Origin: an archaeon
Lineage (GTDB): Archaea; EX4484-52; WAPT01
NCBI GenBank assembly: GCA_029258795.1
Contig: JAPDKB010000002.1
Location: forward strand, 62,001 to 126,000
Length of the DNA stretch: 64,000 nucleotides
Direction: 5' to 3'
In this document: positions 60,921 to 64,000 of the stretch, piece by piece
Position numbering within the stretch: the first letter of the stretch is position 1
Layout of the letters: each line of letters begins with the position of its first letter
Notes under the pieces: model-generated
What the model was told of the DNA's origin: nothing
What the model saw: the letters and a program-made list of their open reading frames with translations, nothing else
Databases searched by the model: none
Position numbers and translations under genes: made by a program

Positions 60921-61937
60921 ATGCAGTGTAAAGACGTAATTCCACCACACGGCCATGGCCTGATGACCAACAATCGACTTATCTTCATCATGTGGGGCAG
61001 GGTGCTGTTCGGCAATGATCCGTTGTATGTTCTGAAGTATGTACCATCCAAAGGGTCAGGAGAAGATGTTCGAATTTTTAATGGTATGCGTTATCTGAAG
61101 GTGAGATCACCCATTTACGGCTACAGCAACATGATCGAAGTTCTCACGAGTGTTTGTCCAAAATATGTCGGCCAATCCCCATATTTTACTAGGAGGGTTG
61201 TTTGCATTCCGGAAGAGGACATCTCCCGCATTTTCTCGCCCGTCGAGATTGCAGAAAAAATAATCTCTGATCCTCAGGACCCGGTGGAAGAAAAATTTGT
61301 AGATTACTGCGAGTTTTTTAGAGAGCAGATTGGAGGGGGTGTAGGATTCGGCATCACTGCTTCACTTATGTTCGGAATGCACACCACCAAATCTGACATA
61401 GATCTGATAATTTACAGCCAAAACCCGCAGCAGGTCCAGCTGAAAATTTTTGAACTGATTGAAGAAGGGATGGTGTGCACAGCTCTCAGAGAAAACGAAA
61501 AGGAGAAGAGAATCGTTGAGAACGTGTTTCAGCAGAAGGTGGATGAAAGTTTCATAAAATGGCTTGTGGAGCAAAGAAGATATTACGGCTCATTGAGACA
61601 TCCGGAGATTGGTGTGGAGTGCCACCTCATGCTCCTGTCCAAGCAAACTAAGGTGATTGAACACAAGCCATGTGAAGTTAGACGCGTATGCGTTGAGGGA
61701 GAGGTGGTGAATGCTGATGAGACCTGCTTATCCGCGCCTGAATTTGAAATAAGGTGTGGGAATGAAACTTTCTGGGTGGTGTGCTATCACAGAGGTGGAG
61801 AGCTTGTGAAAACAGGTGATAGAGTTTCATTAGCGGGAGACATGATGAAATTTTCTGATGGCTCAGCATTAATAGCTCTCGTGGACTGGAACGATGACTG
61901 GCTCAGGATTTTGAGAACTGAGCAAAGCTTGCGCTGA
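60921..61937 (+). CDS. Nucleotidyltransferase-domain protein with C-terminal OB-like region
   Basis: 338 residues. The nucleotidyltransferase motif at about 147-172 (GFGITASLMFGMHTTKSDIDLIIY) has the GS-like turn and D-x-D. The N-terminal 140 residues are unassigned. The C-terminus (about 250-330; VCVEGEVVNADETCLSAPEFEIRC ... TGDRVSLAGDMMKFSDGSALIALV) reads like an OB-type barrel, a nucleic-acid-binding fold. The pairing suggests action on a nucleic acid or RNA-bound substrate. GGTGAGCAT precedes ATG 60921. It is divergent from ftsZ. Confidence 0.75.
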   Translation: MQCKDVIPPHGHGLMTNNRLIFIMWGRVLFGNDPLYVLKYVPSKGSGEDVRIFNGMRYLKVRSPIYGYSNMIEVLTSVCPKYVGQSPYFTRRVVCIPEEDISRIFSPVEIAEKIISDPQDPVEEKFVDYCEFFREQIGGGVGFGITASLMFGMHTTKSDIDLIIYSQNPQQVQLKIFELIEEGMVCTALRENEKEKRIVENVFQQKVDESFIKWLVEQRRYYGSLRHPEIGVECHLMLLSKQTKVIEHKPCEVRRVCVEGEVVNADETCLSAPEFEIRCGNETFWVVCYHRGGELVKTGDRVSLAGDMMKFSDGSALIALVDWNDDWLRILRTEQSLR

Positions 61938-62012
61938 GCTTCGGAAAAGAACCCTATGAAATTTTTTAAAATTACCTGCCATACTATACTCACGTTGTTA
62001 TCGTGTTTTCAC

Positions 62013-62172
62013 GGTCCCGTAGCTCAGCTGGTTGGAGCGCCGGTCTTATATGACCGCGGGAGCTAAAAATAACGGCTGTTGCTCCCGTGTCTAGGCCAGC
62101 CGGAGGTCGGGGGTTCGAAAGCCATCTAGAGAAACTGGAAAGAGAATATGGCAGAAAATCCCCCCGGGACCA
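62013..62172 (+). tRNA. tRNA-Ile(TAT) with anticodon-loop and T-loop introns
   Basis: GGTCCCG pairs with CGGGACC, then A; CCA is not encoded. The anticodon stem CCGGT/GCCGG encloses 54 nt; removing 62051-62097 (47 nt, canonical 37/38) gives CTTATAA, anticodon TAT at 62047-62049. The variable region is AGGTC. The T stem GGGGG/CCCCC is interrupted; removing 62119-62157 (39 nt) gives TTCGAAT. That intron has a GCCAT/ATGGC helix and ends AGAAA. A hairpin with a CTTATAT loop (CCGGT ... GACCG) is an alternative but leaves no correct variable region. Confidence 0.88.
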
Positions 62173-62234
62173 TCCTTATTCTGCCCGCATTGATATCCTA
62201 AGATTCTTAAAATTTGGAGTATTATACTCACTAT

Positions 62235-63287
62235 ATGATAGTTACAGATGATGCGAAAGTATTGAAAGTTGAGGGGCACCAGCGGCATGGATATTTGATC
62301 GTTGGTGCTAAAATTTCTCCCGATATGAAGAAATACTTGGAAACGAAAGGAGAGGCAGGATACAAACCGGCTGTCAGCTTCTCTTTAAGAAGCAAGCTGG
62401 CCAGATGCGGTGCTGATGCTCGGCTATCGGGGTGGGAAATTCATGAGGACCTTCTCATGGGCAAACTGGAATATATCAATAGGGGATTGCCAATTGAATA
62501 TCGTCCGGGAGATGAGATAGGGAGGTTCTTCGGATACCATCAGAAGGAAGCTTTGAGAGGGCAAGAACTGTATGATATGGTACGTAAATGGACTCCGCAA
62601 GAGAGTGTCAGAATGAATCCTGAGGAATGGAACGAGTTTAGGGATTCCACAATAGCGCTGGAACTCCAACCCTACAAGGTATATGAGGTTAGGAAATCAA
62701 AAGAACCAGTGAGAGCACCATATATAATCGATAGCAACGAGCTTTATCTGAAGATTAAGGAAGTAACGCCAGAAGAGGTCGTTGAGGAGCTGCCTTTCGA
62801 ATCAAAAGAGCGGATGTTATCGCAGATGATGGAGGATAAGTCCCTTAAGGACACACTGTTCTGGGAGTGGCTTGCCATACAGCTATCCAAGAATGGCTTC
62901 TGTGTTGTGGAAAGCGTGGCTGAGATCGAGATTCCCGAAGGACATTATGGTCTGATACCAAGAAGGACTTCACTCTGGGGCAGCACCAATCAAGCATCTT
63001 CAGTCATAGTTGATCCTGCTCCCAAGTTTCAGGGCAAGCTACTCTATGAGATCGTTTCGGGCACGCCGGGAGAGCATCTCTCTCCAAAACGCTACGGATA
63101 CCTGCGCATCTATCCAGATACGCTCTCCCACACAGAAGAGCGCTACAGACCGGAAAAGCCGGAGAAGATGGAAACAAGGAGGGAAAGGAAGGAGAGAATG
63201 ACGACCATCTCCACAGGCGTGGCAGCATGTCCATGGCGTGGAAGATGTGAGGAGGAATCAGTTGAGGAAATTCTGGGAATGATATAG
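62235..63287 (+). CDS. Protein with two dUTPase/dCTP-deaminase-like domains
   Basis: 350 residues from ATG 62235, about 28 bp after a TATA-like CTTAAAATT; the frame upstream (62214) would lie at the TATA box. Two dUTPase-fold blocks are visible: residues about 38-95 (FSLRSKLARCGADARLS ... YRPGDEIGRFF) and 230-300 (IPRRTSLWGSTNQASSVIVDPAPKFQGKLLYEI). In the second, the RTS-L-x-G and D-x-x-F-x-G pattern resembles dUTPase motifs 2 and 3. It probably acts on a pyrimidine deoxynucleotide or is a regulatory relative. The N-terminus and the acid residues of a deaminase are not clear. It precedes orc1/cdc6. Confidence 0.68.
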   Translation: MIVTDDAKVLKVEGHQRHGYLIVGAKISPDMKKYLETKGEAGYKPAVSFSLRSKLARCGADARLSGWEIHEDLLMGKLEYINRGLPIEYRPGDEIGRFFGYHQKEALRGQELYDMVRKWTPQESVRMNPEEWNEFRDSTIALELQPYKVYEVRKSKEPVRAPYIIDSNELYLKIKEVTPEEVVEELPFESKERMLSQMMEDKSLKDTLFWEWLAIQLSKNGFCVVESVAEIEIPEGHYGLIPRRTSLWGSTNQASSVIVDPAPKFQGKLLYEIVSGTPGEHLSPKRYGYLRIYPDTLSHTEERYRPEKPEKMETRRERKERMTTISTGVAACPWRGRCEEESVEEILGMI

Positions 63288-63299
63288 CTTATGATTATG

Positions 63300-63308
63300 T
63301 TTTATACT
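63300..63308 (+). promoter_or_regulatory. TATA box for orc1/cdc6
   Basis: TTTTATACT, about 28 bp before ATG 63332, fits a leaderless transcript. It confirms that the ORC start is 63332 and not the unrelated frame opening at 63291. Confidence 0.6.
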
Positions 63309-63331
63309 TTTTCTCATCCAAAAATTCTCAC

Positions 63332-64000
63332 ATGGTTGATGATGGAGGCATCATTATTAAGGAAGAGGTGTTCGAGGAAGCTTATATACCATCCCGAATG
63401 CTTCACCGGGAGGGGCAAATTCGGGAAGTGGCGAGATGTCTTGAGCCGGTGGTGGAAGGAAGAAGAGCGCTCAACCTGTTTCTTTATGGTCCGCCGGGCA
63501 CGGGTAAAACCACCCTTGTGAAATACATGTTCGATGATCTCTCATCAAGAAGCATGAAGTTCAAGCCGATCTACATAAACTGCTGGGAGCGCAACAGCAA
63601 GCATGCTGTAGCATCGGCATTGCTGAGCAGCGTTGACCCTCTGGCTCCACTCAAGAGAACTCCGGCTGAATTGCTTGAGGACTTTCTCGGGAGTGTGGAG
63701 AGAAAGGAGTACAACGTTGTTGTGTGTCTGGACGAGGTGGACAGAATGGAGGATAAGGACATGCTCTATGATCTCTCTCGAGCCGGGATAGGGCTTGTGC
63801 TCGTCTCCAACGATCCCTACGCGCTCGTTGACCTTGACCCGCGCATAAAGAGCTCCCTCTTTCTCAACTTCGTGGAATTCCCGAAGTACAGGCCGGACGA
63901 GCTCGTTGACATTCTTAAGGACAGGGCTGAAATCGGACTGAGACCGGGAGCCATAGAGCCCCATTTGCTGCGGGTCATAGCTGTGAGTGCTGAAGGGGAT
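63332..64000 (+). CDS. cdc6: Orc1/Cdc6 replication initiator, N-terminal part (runs off the window)
   Basis: 223 residues visible and open to the last base. Starts MVDDGGIIIKEEVFEEAYIP, then IPSRMLHREGQIREVARCL as in Orc1/Cdc6, Walker A GPPGTGKT at 53-60, Walker B VVCLDEVDRM near 135, sensor-like VLVSNDPYALVDLDPRIKSSL. It is the AAA+ initiator that binds replication origins. The C-terminal winged helix lies beyond the window. It lies 44 bp after the double dUTPase-like gene, which leaves too little room for an origin immediately upstream. Confidence 0.94.
   Translation, partial: MVDDGGIIIKEEVFEEAYIPSRMLHREGQIREVARCLEPVVEGRRALNLFLYGPPGTGKTTLVKYMFDDLSSRSMKFKPIYINCWERNSKHAVASALLSSVDPLAPLKRTPAELLEDFLGSVERKEYNVVVCLDEVDRMEDKDMLYDLSRAGIGLVLVSNDPYALVDLDPRIKSSLFLNFVEFPKYRPDELVDILKDRAEIGLRPGAIEPHLLRVIAVSAEGD

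Noticed and set aside
63291-63521. 76-residue frame at the orc1/cdc6 start
   Set aside because: The Orc1/Cdc6 sequence with its P-loop is in another frame from 63332 and continues to the window end.
1-64000. CRISPR array or integrated phage
   Set aside because: No regularly spaced direct repeats and no phage structural or integrase genes were seen.

Overview
This 64 kb window is archaeal chromosome. The evidence is an SRP 7S RNA with the archaeal helix-8 signature, intron-containing tRNA genes, ribosomal proteins L15e and L40e, RFC small subunit, an ATP-dependent DNA ligase, Orc1/Cdc6, HerA, XPD, NreA, an archaeal-type ThiI, several archaeal pilins with class III or flagellin-like leaders, and TATA boxes about 25-30 bp upstream of many leaderless starts. 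FtsZ and the chromosomal protein MC1 point to a euryarchaeal-grade lineage rather than Thermoproteota. The sequence alone does not give the order. Genes are dense on both strands. Where a leader exists, the ribosome site is usually GGTG about 5-8 nt before the start, and this moves several starts to internal ATG, GTG or TTG codons.

Layout. 1-2.2 kb: IS4-type transposase remnant, a double V4R protein and two tRNA-Leu genes. 2.2-8.9 kb: surface protein, thiI, rpl15e, XPD helicase. 9.0-13.5 kb: a compact operon of a DUF134 regulator behind a perfect 22-bp palindrome, a zinc-ribbon protein, three NifX/NifB-like domains (one fused to a CDF cation transporter) and two ferredoxin-containing MinD-type ATPases. 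14-19.7 kb: membrane protein, two related unknown proteins and a convergent 951-residue membrane-anchored unknown. 19.7-30.4 kb: tRNA-Gly, GNAT, phosphodiesterase, KaiC-like ATPase, tRNA-Ala, a PyrK-PyrD fusion with pyrC, MC1, nreA, SRP RNA, Lon-like protease, tRNA-Ser. 30.4-40.7 kb: coiled-coil protein, VWA and DUF58 proteins, a five-gene pilin-type operon, HAD hydrolase, iscS-iscU, herA and another pilin. 40.8-48.7 kb: tRNA-Tyr, an AT-rich patch with a GT-C glycosyltransferase, surface proteins, tRNA-Thr, rpl40e, a transglutaminase-like protein. 48.7-55.6 kb: rfcS, then a type IV pilus-like system (ATPase, two TadC-like proteins, pilin) beside an archaeosortase, and a TrmB-type regulator. 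55.8-64 kb: ligase, SPFH protein, ftsZ, a 447-bp repeat-bearing intergenic region, a nucleotidyltransferase, tRNA-Ile, a double dUTPase-like protein and the start of orc1/cdc6.

The most striking signal is in the tRNA genes. Seven of the eight have an extra 39-52 nt inserted in the T loop just after A58, always between an intact T stem and its complement. In every case removal leaves a normal 7-nt T loop. All seven insertions end in GAA or GAAA, which can pair with the invariant TTC of the T loop. The Ala and Thr insertions are clearly related in sequence. Ala and Ile also carry canonical 37/38 introns, and one tRNA-Leu carries a further insertion near the variable arm. Only tRNA-Tyr has a plain T loop. 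T-loop introns are known mainly from Thermoproteales, so their near-universality here, next to ftsZ and MC1, deserves attention. Secondary points of interest are the NifX/MinD/CDF operon, the PyrK-PyrD fusion, the paralogous pair at 15-16.8 kb, the archaeosortase-pilus neighbourhood and the ftsZ upstream repeats.
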